Positions 8,600 to 18,247 are shown, counted from the first letter of the stretch. The stretch: 64,000 nucleotides of DNA from an uncultured Pirellula sp. (GCA_903858115.1 CAIOHR010000073.1:62001-126000); one strand, 5' to 3'. The notes: generated from the letters alone by a model not told the origin. Numbers and translations are program-made.

Positions 8600-11500
8600 T
8601 ATTCAAAACTGTTGGTACCCGCGAGGGCGACCGCTTGCCCGCCAGCAACACCAAGACCTCTTCGTTGGAAGAAGCGAGGCTCGATGGCGAAATTGAAGGA
8701 GGTGTTGTTGCGACCGTAATCAAAGGTGGTACCAAGACGAACCAAGAAAGATTCACCGATACGCGTAAAGGAGATGGACTGTCCGATGTTCCCAATGGCT
8801 GAAAAATCATACGACATTCCACCAACAGCGAGCCATTTCTCGTTCATCCGATAATTCATCGTAGCGACCAGCAAAGTAGAACTGATCGGACCTTCAAGGC
8901 TCGTGAGTCCGAGATACGCATCTCCACGCCCCGGACGGGATAGAAATCCACCGATCGTCGTCGCCCGGAGTCCATTTTCAAACATATCGTAGTAACCGTC
9001 GCTTACAATCGTTACGCGGTCGCCGATATGATAGCGAAAATCGTAATTGATGCCGCCAACGAGTTCACCAAAGTTATCTTCGTCTTTCCTTCCAAAGAAG
9101 ATCGCATCCACATCAAACTCAAGAAGATCTGCGATCCGCTCGCGTCCAGGTACGCCTCGCTTTGTTTGCCACCGCTGATGGATACCAGTCCTCGATTGAA
9201 GTTGATCGGTGACCACTTCATTGCTGGTCGCAGTCACGTAACGCTGCATACTTTGACGAGCAGCGTAACTCGTGGCGTCGAATTGGTCTGGCAGAACACC
9301 ACCAAAGGTGTTGAAAACGAGACGTCGCCGAAAGTGCTCTTGAGCATTGTCATCAATCGGGTTGTACAATGGCAACTGGTCTAGTTCTTTATTTGTATCC
9401 GCATAAAGAAATTGGCTCTCGAAAGTCAATTTGTGAGCGAGCCCATTCAAATTGAGCAACGAGCTCTGTACGTTTGGAAAGACCTTCCAGATTGGAGTCG
9501 AGGATCGATATCCTGCCTGGCCCGTCAACCGTGTCAAGCTGTTACCTTGTACGTCTTCGCCCCAATAGGCTGCTTCTCCGGACACGAAAGGCACAATTTT
9601 TGAGAAGCCTGTATCGATCGGCAAATTGATCTCTTGGCGAGTGTACGCCGCGATTCCATCCGCATTGACTTCATGCGGTTGCAATTGGAATTTGGCGGCC
9701 TCGGCGGGGTTTAAAGGAGTACTTGCCACACGTTGCCGTGCGTATCCGATATCGGAGTGTCCATAGTACGTGAAGTGCTGGCCGAGCGATTGACCTAACC
9801 AATAGTATTCGAGTCGAGGCAGCCAATCGGATTCAGTATGGAAATCATTGAGCCTGGTCTGAGCCCACAGGTCCAGCATTTGGTTCCCCATGTACTGCCT
9901 CAAACGCAACGCAGTAACCATGTCTTTTTGTGTATCCCATTCTTGCTCGAAGTATTGTTCGAGGAAGTTTCGGTCGCTCACCCAACCTGCCTCTGCCCAA
10001 AACTCAGTGTCTGGTGTCAGATATTGACGATGTCGAAAAAGGAGTCGACCGCGAGTCGTTTCTTCTGGGATGAGGTTGGTCCGATCTGCACCCAGCACAT
10101 CGAGACCTTCGTCGCGGATTCCCCAGAAATCGACGAAGCCATTGGACGGTCCACCGAGCAATGCTTGCGGAACGTTGTAATCGAACTGCGTCCCGATCCC
10201 AATGCCACGATTCTGCAAATAATCCGTCGACAGTGTCCATCGTGTCCCATCGAATCCTGGGATGCCAAGAATCTGGTAGAGATCCCAATTCGCCATCACT
10301 TGGTTGCCGAAGATATCATCATTTTTGTAGTTCAGGCCCGTAATGTAGTAACTCGACGTATCAATATTCGAATTGAGCACGGGCCAATAAAAGATCGGAA
10401 GCCCTTCTAGGTAGACAAAATTATGGCGAGCGTTCGCCTTCATACCCGTTTGGTTGCCGGTGTTGCCTTGAATGGGCACCCCAAATAGCGTACTCTTGGT
10501 CTCCGTGCTACGATCCTTCAACTCGACTTTATCCGCTTGCAACCAATATCGGGGCACTCCTAATTGACTGCTAGTCAGCGCCGCTTGATACGCTAAAAAA
10601 TTCTCACGTGATCGTTGCTGAATAACATCCGCTTTGAGTCGCAGGATGCCTTCGTATTGAGGAGCATCGGTGAGCATCTCGGCGCTGAGAATCATGCCAT
10701 ACTCGGACTGAACGTTGTAGTACATCCGCTCGGCGTAGACACGGCGGGCCCCTTGCAGGAAAACGATGTTCCCTTCCACGTAAACCTCGACCGGGAGACC
10801 GCTGACATTTCCGCTCAGCAAACGGGTCATATCGGACGTCCATATGACCGCGCGATCCGCTTCAATGAACACGTTTCCTAAATCGACAACTCCGTCGGAT
10901 GTCGCCACAGAAGCGTCCCCAAACCGGAGTCGCATACCATTGGAAATAGTGACGATGGAAACACCACGCTCCGGTTGGTTGGTGATTTCAACTTTCGGTT
11001 CTACGCCACCACGACCGATGAACTGAAAGGTCTTCGCCCCAACGCTGCGCGGTGTGGCTGGCGATGAGCCACTCATCGCTAGCGGTGTAGAGATAGGTGC
11101 CGGTGCCAATATCGCGTTCGGTGGCGCATTGCTCATCGGGGCTCCTGGTCCAGGCGATCCTACGGATGGTACACCCAACTGAAAAGCCTGAACGGATTCA
11201 GGGGGCGGGGGATTGGACTGCGGATTAGGCAGGTTCGGATCCGACCAAGGCATGGTACCGGCGTCGATCACGGTGCCACCCATAGACGGATTCCCAATGA
11301 TGAGCCCCGGTTGATTGCGGTCGTTGTTCAACGCGCTCGAGGGCGTACTCGATTGCGGCAATGGCATTAGTTGATGTACCAATCGCAAATGCTCTGCGTC
11401 GTCGCGCGCCGTCCAAGCGACCGCAGTCTGGACGTCGCCTTGTGTACCTTGTGCTCGTACCGTGCCCTCCGTATTTTGATTTTTCTTCCACGTTAGCGTG

Positions 11501-12060
11501 GGAGGTGGGCCGATGGGTTCCGCCCAAATGTCCGCTTGAATGGTTGGTTCACTATGGCTGAACAACCGACCCATCCACTGGTCGTCTTTCAAGACTTGGC
11601 CTTCACCGAAGCTGACTTCGCATTTTCCTTTCAGTTCGACAATCGTCTTTCGAGCTTGCTGTTCGTAGACGCTTTCTGGGAGCGATCGATCGATCCACAA
11701 CACGGCTTCATCTGCGGTAGCACTGACGCTGCCCTGGTAGATTTTGACGCCACCAACCAATGTGATGGTTTCGTAGATACCTTGTTTCTGTTTGGTCCCT
11801 TGGCGGGCATAGACGTTCACATTGAACTTCGGATCGCTGAGCGGTAATCCGATCTCGGTAGCAAATGCGTTGTTCGAGAAAAAAATAAGATTGGAATGGA
11901 ATAGCGCATAAACGACCGCGCACACAAGCACGAAGCGTGGGAAACACGCGTGCGGTTGAGTTGATAGCGAACACTTCTTCAGGCAAGAAAAAGCGGTTCG
12001 CAAATGGTGCGCTAAAGGAATTGGAATCCGTTCCACTCCGAGTGAAAGTTGGTTTGTCAC
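8599..12060 (-). CDS. LPS-assembly protein LptD / OstA-like outer-membrane protein
   Basis: 1153 aa; OstA-like N-terminal domains, Pro-rich linker, LptD-like C-terminal beta-barrel region (FVYLEGLPIFYWPVLN...). Confidence 0.8.
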   Translation of the reverse strand: MTNQLSLGVERIPIPLAHHLRTAFSCLKKCSLSTQPHACFPRFVLVCAVVYALFHSNLIFFSNNAFATEIGLPLSDPKFNVNVYARQGTKQKQGIYETITLVGGVKIYQGSVSATADEAVLWIDRSLPESVYEQQARKTIVELKGKCEVSFGEGQVLKDDQWMGRLFSHSEPTIQADIWAEPIGPPPTLTWKKNQNTEGTVRAQGTQGDVQTAVAWTARDDAEHLRLVHQLMPLPQSSTPSSALNNDRNQPGLIIGNPSMGGTVIDAGTMPWSDPNLPNPQSNPPPPESVQAFQLGVPSVGSPGPGAPMSNAPPNAILAPAPISTPLAMSGSSPATPRSVGAKTFQFIGRGGVEPKVEITNQPERGVSIVTISNGMRLRFGDASVATSDGVVDLGNVFIEADRAVIWTSDMTRLLSGNVSGLPVEVYVEGNIVFLQGARRVYAERMYYNVQSEYGMILSAEMLTDAPQYEGILRLKADVIQQRSRENFLAYQAALTSSQLGVPRYWLQADKVELKDRSTETKSTLFGVPIQGNTGNQTGMKANARHNFVYLEGLPIFYWPVLNSNIDTSSYYITGLNYKNDDIFGNQVMANWDLYQILGIPGFDGTRWTLSTDYLQNRGIGIGTQFDYNVPQALLGGPSNGFVDFWGIRDEGLDVLGADRTNLIPEETTRGRLLFRHRQYLTPDTEFWAEAGWVSDRNFLEQYFEQEWDTQKDMVTALRLRQYMGNQMLDLWAQTRLNDFHTESDWLPRLEYYWLGQSLGQHFTYYGHSDIGYARQRVASTPLNPAEAAKFQLQPHEVNADGIAAYTRQEINLPIDTGFSKIVPFVSGEAAYWGEDVQGNSLTRLTGQAGYRSSTPIWKVFPNVQSSLLNLNGLAHKLTFESQFLYADTNKELDQLPLYNPIDDNAQEHFRRRLVFNTFGGVLPDQFDATSYAARQSMQRYVTATSNEVVTDQLQSRTGIHQRWQTKRGVPGRERIADLLEFDVDAIFFGRKDEDNFGELVGGINYDFRYHIGDRVTIVSDGYYDMFENGLRATTIGGFLSRPGRGDAYLGLTSLEGPISSTLLVATMNYRMNEKWLAVGGMSYDFSAIGNIGQSISFTRIGESFLVRLGTTFDYGRNNTSFNFAIEPRFFQRRGLGVAGGQAVALAGTNSFE

Positions 12061-12259
12061 GCCATGCTAGCGTTGGTGCAATCGGAGCGGAGTATAGAAT
12101 TCTCAAAAAAGCGACTCAAGACGAAGGTTTGACTAAAGATGCAGAATCCCATCGTCCGATAACAACTAATCCTCGATTCGACACCCAGAGAAGTTTTCTC
12201 AGTTAGCCTGGATCACCGAAATCCCCTAGACTAACGACTCAAATTGTATCGTTCCCAAT

Positions 12260-12493
12260 ATGTCAAATCTGGATTCACTCGCCGTCCATCTTCTTCGCGA
12301 AGGACAATTTGAGGAGGCTGTGTGCCTCTACCGCGACGAACTGGGCCTCACCATCCCGCAAGCGGAACTACTCGTTCAACGCCTTGCGGAAGAGTACGAA
12401 CTGCATTGTCCGAATCGCCTGATCACATGGCTATGGATCGCCTTGGCAGGTTTCACCATGTTCTTCCTAGGATCGTTCCTTAGCCAAATCTAG
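12260..12493 (+). CDS. Small protein with C-terminal transmembrane helix, unknown function
   Basis: 77 aa; intergenic ORF with LITWLWIALAGFTMFFLGSFL helix. Confidence 0.55.
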   Translation: MSNLDSLAVHLLREGQFEEAVCLYRDELGLTIPQAELLVQRLAEEYELHCPNRLITWLWIALAGFTMFFLGSFLSQI

Positions 12494-12520
12494 GTGGACG
12501 GCACCGATAGTCGAAGAGGA

Positions 12521-13222
12521 CTATGAACCAGTCCGACCCTTTCTCAATCGTCGCAAAGCAAAGCCGCCAATCCCGACGAGAGAAAGCAAAGCGATAGAGG
12601 ACGGTTCAGGAACAGCGGTTGGTGCAATCCCGAAGCCCGAAAGTCCTGCAGGTAATGTTGATGGCGTCGAGGAAACTGTCAAGAATCGAGTTGACGGATC
12701 GGTAAATCCAACTGAGTTACCAGCCAAAATGCCCTCTCGCAATGCAATGTTTTGATTTGCAGTGGAAACGCCGTTTGCTGTCCACGCGGTTCCAGGATCG
12801 GAATTTGGGGTCCCAAATGTGTCTACAGCAGTACCTCCCAATCGAAGTTGTAGTGCGTCGTTGCCATTAAAACTAAATCCAAATTCGACGAAACGAACTG
12901 CGCCTAGACCCTGTCCACTAAGATAAGTACCGATGTCTGTCGTGCCTATCACCAGTACATTGCCAGAACTTAATGAGCCACTGTTAATGAGTGTTCCGTT
13001 CAGGGCTGATAAATTTCCCCCGTTTGTCCCTTGAAAAATTTGTAAATTCGTTATCGAAAAGTCGATCGCGGATGCACCACTGTTCCAAATCTCCACTCCC
13101 TTCGGAGTGGTACCAGAATTGGTCTCGACATACTGACTGAAAATCAAATCAGCTGATAAAGTATCTGTCGAAACTACGAGAAAGTAGATGAAAGCAAACG
13201 TCAACCAGTGAAAATTTTTCAT
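12521..13222 (-). CDS. PEP-CTERM sorting-domain protein with lamin-tail-like domain
   Basis: ORF 12521..13321; start MKNFHWLTFAF signal peptide; C-terminus VPEPSSIALLSLVGIGGFALRRLRKGRTGS. Confidence 0.9.
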   Translation of the reverse strand: MKNFHWLTFAFIYFLVVSTDTLSADLIFSQYVETNSGTTPKGVEIWNSGASAIDFSITNLQIFQGTNGGNLSALNGTLINSGSLSSGNVLVIGTTDIGTYLSGQGLGAVRFVEFGFSFNGNDALQLRLGGTAVDTFGTPNSDPGTAWTANGVSTANQNIALREGILAGNSVGFTDPSTRFLTVSSTPSTLPAGLSGFGIAPTAVPEPSSIALLSLVGIGGFALRRLRKGRTGS

Positions 13223-13653
13223 GATGAATCTCCAAGAGACAAAACAACAGCAATCGCAATCCGATCTAATTCGAACTAGCCGAATGACGCTAAAGCATAA
13301 GGATTCGATTTCAATTCTCAAGAAATGAAGAAGCTTTTTTCATGCATTTCAAGTCAGCTTCCATCGAACGATGAATGTTGACGCGTCACCTTTTCACCGG
13401 TGAGTTTGTTTGGTTTTGTGTGTACACACGACAAATCCCACACGAAGCAAAAGGATTTGCATCAGGGCAAAAAATAGCATCGCTTCAGGATGCACCTTTG
13501 TCCGTTCTCGGTTACCCGTGGTGTAGCTCTTGCCTCTCGCAACCACCGGCCAAGCGATATAATCGCTCCGCGATATTTTTCAAGGCTTTCCTCGCAACAA
13601 ACACCCCGTTTGGGGGGCTACCAAGAGACAGTAGAGCGCATGGGCAACACCTC

Positions 13654-13686
13654 GCACTAAGCATTAAGCACTAAGCACTAAGCACT
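13654..13686. repeat. Heptanucleotide tandem repeat (GCACTAA)n
   Basis: gcactaa gcattaa gcactaa gcactaa gcact, about 4.7 units. Confidence 0.85.
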
Positions 13687-13715
13687 GCACTTTTGCAGTG
13701 ACAGGCTGGAAGCCT
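13683..13715. repeat. Two consecutive small stem-loops
   Basis: CACTGCA-CTTT-TGCAGTG (13683-13700) and AGGCT-GGA-AGCCT (13703-13715). Confidence 0.75.
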
Positions 13716-13821
13716 ATCCCACTTTTGTAGTGTGACCAATGCCCCGCACAACGGAGGAACGATTTCTTCTCGGTTCACAAAAGGCAAACCGGGGCTTCGG
13801 CTCATGGGGGCAACTGAAAAC

Positions 13822-14376
13822 TTATTCTTCGTACGTTATCGGGTCAGGGCCCATCGCTAGGGCGAAAATGGCAAATAGAACTGCCCAAACGATTCCCAAG
13901 ACGACGTTCAGTACGGCTCCCTGCGCGACTGTCCAAAGATAGACGGCACCAATAGAAAGATCATGTTTCGGTACATCCAATCCTATCGGATAAAGAACGA
14001 TCGAGGATACCATCCCGCACATCATATCTACAATGAACGCGATGGGAAAAATGACGGAGATCACCATCCGAATCACATAGGTTGTGATCAACGCATAGCG
14101 TACCGGCTTGCGCTGTCGAAACTTCCAGCGGCTGGTGCGGTAATCGGCAAAGATGAAACCGGCAACAAACGTCAATACCCCTGCGACCAACGCGGGCCAT
14201 TGCTGAACGTTGACTACCCCGATCGCCAAGAAAAAACTTGGTGCTGCACTAATCCAGCACACGACCAACCAAACCAGGATGGATTTCCACCAAACGAAGA
14301 CTCGCTCTTCTTGGGAATATTCGCTTCGAATCGGTGGAGCGATTGCCACCGCTTCGTAGGGGTTAAGATCGCTCAT
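13822..14376 (-). CDS. Hypothetical integral membrane protein
   Basis: 184 aa with several hydrophobic helices. Confidence 0.7.
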   Translation of the reverse strand: MSDLNPYEAVAIAPPIRSEYSQEERVFVWWKSILVWLVVCWISAAPSFFLAIGVVNVQQWPALVAGVLTFVAGFIFADYRTSRWKFRQRKPVRYALITTYVIRMVISVIFPIAFIVDMMCGMVSSIVLYPIGLDVPKHDLSIGAVYLWTVAQGAVLNVVLGIVWAVLFAIFALAMGPDPITYEE

Positions 14377-14380
14377 GGGA

Positions 14381-14450
14381 TGCTAGGTGCTAGGTGCTTG
14401 GTGCTTGGTGCTTGGTGCTTGGTGCTTGGTGCTTAGTGCTTGGTGCTTAG
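14381..14450. repeat. Heptanucleotide tandem repeat (TGCTTRG)10
   Basis: tgctagg x2, tgcttgg x5, tgcttag, tgcttgg, tgcttag, in perfect 7-bp register. Confidence 0.95.
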
Positions 14451-14458
14451 TGCCCGCT

Positions 14459-14607
14459 TGACTTAGGCACGGTCGACAAAAGTCAAAGTAGTAGGCACAT
14501 TCCATGTGCCGTCCACCAAAAATCCCACCCCAACCAAGAATCCCACCCCATGGCGATGAGCGGACGGCACGACGGAGCCGTGCCCGCTAGCTTTGGCAGC
14601 GGTGTCA
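14459..14607. repeat. REPIN-like inverted doublet of a hairpin-bearing repeat
   Basis: Two inverted arms each starting TTGAC..., each with a GGCAC-type hairpin followed by GTCC (GGCACAT-TCC-ATGTGCC at 14494-14510; GGCACG...CGTGCC at 14566-14584). Confidence 0.7.
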
Positions 14608-15231
14608 ACTTGGCGAGGCAGCTTTTGCTCGGTTGTAAAGATAAGGGTTGAGTGTCGGATCGTTGTACATTTTGAACTGTCGATACGTTCGGTGTTTTTT
14701 GACGCCAGCATACATGTCTTCCAAAAGCTCCTTCAATGAATCACTAAGTTCGGCATGTTGAAGACGACAGATCGCGATGCGTTGACTAACCTTTTCGATG
14801 TGCGCATCGTTGATGTCCGTTCGTTGCAACTGTTCATCCAAATGATAGATCCGAAGCGAAATGATCGAGAGCCGATCGATCGTACTACCCGGTGTTTCCG
14901 TGTTGAGTTTGGCGTCCGGTCTACACTGCACAAATCGTGATTGTAGATCATCGCTGAGCCAATCATCTACTTTTTCTATCCAATCGTTTCGAAGCTGATT
15001 GTATCGGTCAATATTTCGTTTCACATTTGCAATCTGCGCATCTGTGACGTCGGGACTCCTGGCGATGTCCTCTTCGTGCCATAACAAATAGTTGTACTGG
15101 TGTTGTTGGCACGCGATCGCAAGCACCGAACGAGTTTCTCCTTGTTCGACGAAGGGATTCGTTACTGGTTCTCGATGCCACAACTCGATGGTTCGAATCT
15201 GCATGGCAAGTATTTCGTCTATATGCAACAC
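14605..15231 (-). CDS. DUF4254 family protein
   Basis: 208 aa; TIELWHREPVTNPF... NYLLWHEEDIARSPDVTD motifs. Confidence 0.85.
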   Translation of the reverse strand: MLHIDEILAMQIRTIELWHREPVTNPFVEQGETRSVLAIACQQHQYNYLLWHEEDIARSPDVTDAQIANVKRNIDRYNQLRNDWIEKVDDWLSDDLQSRFVQCRPDAKLNTETPGSTIDRLSIISLRIYHLDEQLQRTDINDAHIEKVSQRIAICRLQHAELSDSLKELLEDMYAGVKKHRTYRQFKMYNDPTLNPYLYNRAKAASPS

Positions 15232-15265
15232 CGCTTCTATCTCCTCAAATCATGCGAAAATCTAG

Positions 15266-18247
15266 TTAAGCGGCGCGAACCGCACGGCAGTTCTGAGCCC
15301 AGTGAATCCATTCGCTCACTTCCTTACGATCGGGTGGTACAGCTCCGCGCAGGATTCGCAAGCCAGCTTTGCTACTCGCGTACTGCATCACCTTCTCGTA
15401 GAACGCCTCGGGGTTTGATTTGGCAAGCTCTTCCGCAGTTGATAGTCCGGTTCCCACAATAATCTGTGCGTCATGCCCACGAAGGTTCGGAACTCGGCAA
15501 ACCAAGAGCGATTGTTTCTGCCAATCCGCAATCATTTCGGATGTGACATTACGTTCGGCAAGGCGATCCGCGGCTGATTCCGCATGACAGTTGATCAAGT
15601 CTGCAATGCTGTGAATGTCGATCTCCGCGAGCTTGGTCGCCATCTTCGGACCGATGCTCGGCGCGTCTACCACGGGACTATCGATATCCAAATAGAACTT
15701 CCATTGCGATGTTCCATTGCTTGCAGCGATCGTACTCAACGGATGCGAGGAAGTTGTGGCTGCCGCGTTGCGATCGGTCGAGCGAAAATCTCTTGTCACT
15801 CGAGGTTCCCGTTCACGATTATCTCGTGGTCTCGGATCGTAGGCGCGGATGCTAGCTCCCGATGTTGATCGTCGTTCGCTATTCGATCGATCGTATTCCG
15901 TTCGATCACTATAGGAATTGCGACTGGTTCTCCCCACCGTAGCTACCCATTCACGAATTCGATTGGCTTCGAAAGGACTGGTGGTCTGGAGCAGGTCCTG
16001 CCCTTCGGCACTTCGTAGATAGGTCGCAACGCGATCGACCAACTGCTTGGGTGTTAGATCATGAAGCATATGCGAACGCGTGATACCGCACCCGACCAAC
16101 ACGCGTGCATCGAATGGTCTCAATTGAGGTGTCGACGTCATCAATTCGGCGACGCACTGCAAGTAGTGTACGAGATCGGATTCGACTCGCATGCATTCCC
16201 CCAAAGAATCTGGCGTCGAGCGTACCAGATCGCCCACGCGATGAACTCCTGCCATGCGAAATCGCTCCGCCAATGTCGCGTCAACCGTCGGAACTTCCTG
16301 AATAGGACTGTCCAAATGGAGTTGAAATTTGTGCTGTCGATGAACAACGGGCGCTGTTCGCACGGCGGCCGGTCTAGTCGTTCCCTGCGTGTGAGGCAAA
16401 GGGCTCCACCAGGACGACGATTCCATTTCGTTCGCGAGCCCACTTAATTGTCGATTGATGTCGTTCAGATCGGTTAGGCCGTAAGTAGCGGAGCCTGTAG
16501 CGAGGTAAGGGTTTTCGACATACCCGATCGTTGGTTGCGATTGAATGCTAGGATGTATTCCGAGATTCGAGGTGCCATCCATCACATAACCCGGCCTCGC
16601 GTATCGCAAGATCTCGTGCATACGGGAAACGGTTCCACCATGGGCAGCGATTCTCCGTGCGACGAATTCGTCATTCGTGGCAAGCAAGATTTGACGACCA
16701 TCGCGGGCGAAACCCGCGAGAACATGCAACACTTGTTCGAGTGCTTCACCTCGAAATAGCTCGATCGAATTGTCAAAGAGGAATGGAATCCTACCAATGC
16801 TTGGTATGGCAGCTTCCGCGATGGCCAATCGTATCGCGAGATCCACCAGCCGGCGTTGACGCGAATCGCCTGTGGGCAATCGACGATCGTAATGAACATC
16901 TTGTTGACCATGCTCTCGGTAGCCGTATTCGGGTTGGCCATCGAAATCGATCAGCATGCCGTGGTCTCGCAAATACGACGTCTCGACTGCCCATGGCGGA
17001 AGCTGCCGAGCAGCACCGGCCGTCAGCTCGCGAAGATATTTCTCTACCAACGGAATGAGTGAACCCTCAGAAGTACGACGGTAGGGAGAGCGGGTCTTCA
17101 AATGAGACTGGACTTCCTTCAATCGACGGTGCCATTGCGTTCGGCGATCCCATCGTTTGAGCATTTCTTCGGCATGGGTCAATTGTTGTCGCAGTTGGGC
17201 ATCATCCCAGCGATGTGTTGTAGCGACTTTAGGTACGACATGGATGTTTTGAAGTTGGATTTCAATATCCGCTTGTTCCGCTACCAGCAATTCCATTCGG
17301 CTCTTGGTCCGTTGGATTTCGCTGCTCCAATCCGACTTTGCATAGCGATCGGGTCGGCCTCTTCCCAAGGTCACATGATTCAACGTTCCATTGTGAAACG
17401 CGTCCAAGTCGCCTGGGGACGATTCTCTCGCAATGTCGAGTTTGGCATTGGCTTCGGCAACCAGCAGATCCTGATGCGTGCTGCGCAAGTTGTTCAACTC
17501 GATCTGAACCATGGCGAGTCGTTCGCGCAGACCAGCAACGACCGCTTGATTCGTGCGCTCGGTCGGTTGTGCCGGTGCGTGGTTGGTGTGTGCGACGTGA
17601 CTGATTTCGGCCAAGAGTCGATCACGTTCCAACGCCCACCAGGCGCGATCATGATCGACCGCATCGGCATTGCGAAGTTGATCCAGTAAATCTTGTTCTT
17701 CGCCTTTGAGTCGTTGATACCCTTCGTCCAACTCATTGCGTGCAGGAGAATGGACTCCGAGACGGCTTGCCGACCACCAGAGTTTTTCCGGAGAGACGCT
17801 ACCGAGCGAGCTACAAAAAATCATTCCGAGGATGTCGCCACGCAATTCGTCCCAGCGTGCGTCGCCAGCGTCACCTTCCCAGAAAATGTTGCCGAGGCCG
17901 TGAACGCGATCTTTGTCGTGTATGTGAAGTGTGTGCTGAGACGGATGAAGCGGCGAGTTAACGAACCCGCCGGGCAGCATCGCAGAACCGCCAGCGAACG
18001 ACATCATGCGTACATGGCCCGTCGAGTCGACCCATTGCATGGCGCCGTCAATCGATTCCCCTTCTTCGGTTTCGAAGACTTCGTTGACGTAGCTGCCGCG
18101 AAAAAGGATGCTTCGAACAAAGCGTGACATGGTCGCACTGCCGCCTTGATGTGGGGCGAACACCGCGTTGAGTCCCCCTCCGAACGGTCCAACCTGCAGA
18201 TGAGCGGCTGAGTTCTTGCGATCGATATCCAGTCGAATTAAGTGCAT
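15266..18247 (-). CDS. SMC/YhaN-like coiled-coil protein with C-terminal DUF4332 (HhH-like) domains
   Basis: ORF 15266..18304; start MHLIRLDIDRK; coiled coil; DUF4332-like VVDAPSIGPKMATKLAEIDIHSIADLI. Confidence 0.8.
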   Translation of the reverse strand: MHLIRLDIDRKNSAAHLQVGPFGGGLNAVFAPHQGGSATMSRFVRSILFRGSYVNEVFETEEGESIDGAMQWVDSTGHVRMMSFAGGSAMLPGGFVNSPLHPSQHTLHIHDKDRVHGLGNIFWEGDAGDARWDELRGDILGMIFCSSLGSVSPEKLWWSASRLGVHSPARNELDEGYQRLKGEEQDLLDQLRNADAVDHDRAWWALERDRLLAEISHVAHTNHAPAQPTERTNQAVVAGLRERLAMVQIELNNLRSTHQDLLVAEANAKLDIARESSPGDLDAFHNGTLNHVTLGRGRPDRYAKSDWSSEIQRTKSRMELLVAEQADIEIQLQNIHVVPKVATTHRWDDAQLRQQLTHAEEMLKRWDRRTQWHRRLKEVQSHLKTRSPYRRTSEGSLIPLVEKYLRELTAGAARQLPPWAVETSYLRDHGMLIDFDGQPEYGYREHGQQDVHYDRRLPTGDSRQRRLVDLAIRLAIAEAAIPSIGRIPFLFDNSIELFRGEALEQVLHVLAGFARDGRQILLATNDEFVARRIAAHGGTVSRMHEILRYARPGYVMDGTSNLGIHPSIQSQPTIGYVENPYLATGSATYGLTDLNDINRQLSGLANEMESSSWWSPLPHTQGTTRPAAVRTAPVVHRQHKFQLHLDSPIQEVPTVDATLAERFRMAGVHRVGDLVRSTPDSLGECMRVESDLVHYLQCVAELMTSTPQLRPFDARVLVGCGITRSHMLHDLTPKQLVDRVATYLRSAEGQDLLQTTSPFEANRIREWVATVGRTSRNSYSDRTEYDRSNSERRSTSGASIRAYDPRPRDNREREPRVTRDFRSTDRNAAATTSSHPLSTIAASNGTSQWKFYLDIDSPVVDAPSIGPKMATKLAEIDIHSIADLINCHAESAADRLAERNVTSEMIADWQKQSLLVCRVPNLRGHDAQIIVGTGLSTAEELAKSNPEAFYEKVMQYASSKAGLRILRGAVPPDRKEVSEWIHWAQNCRAVRAA

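Noticed and set aside
13375-13674. 99-aa plus-strand ORF in the gap before the heptamer array
   Set aside because: Composition looks non-coding, it ends inside the repeat array, and no motif was seen.
14381-14450. Heptamer array considered as a CRISPR-like repeat
   Set aside because: Units are 7 bp with no spacers; not CRISPR.
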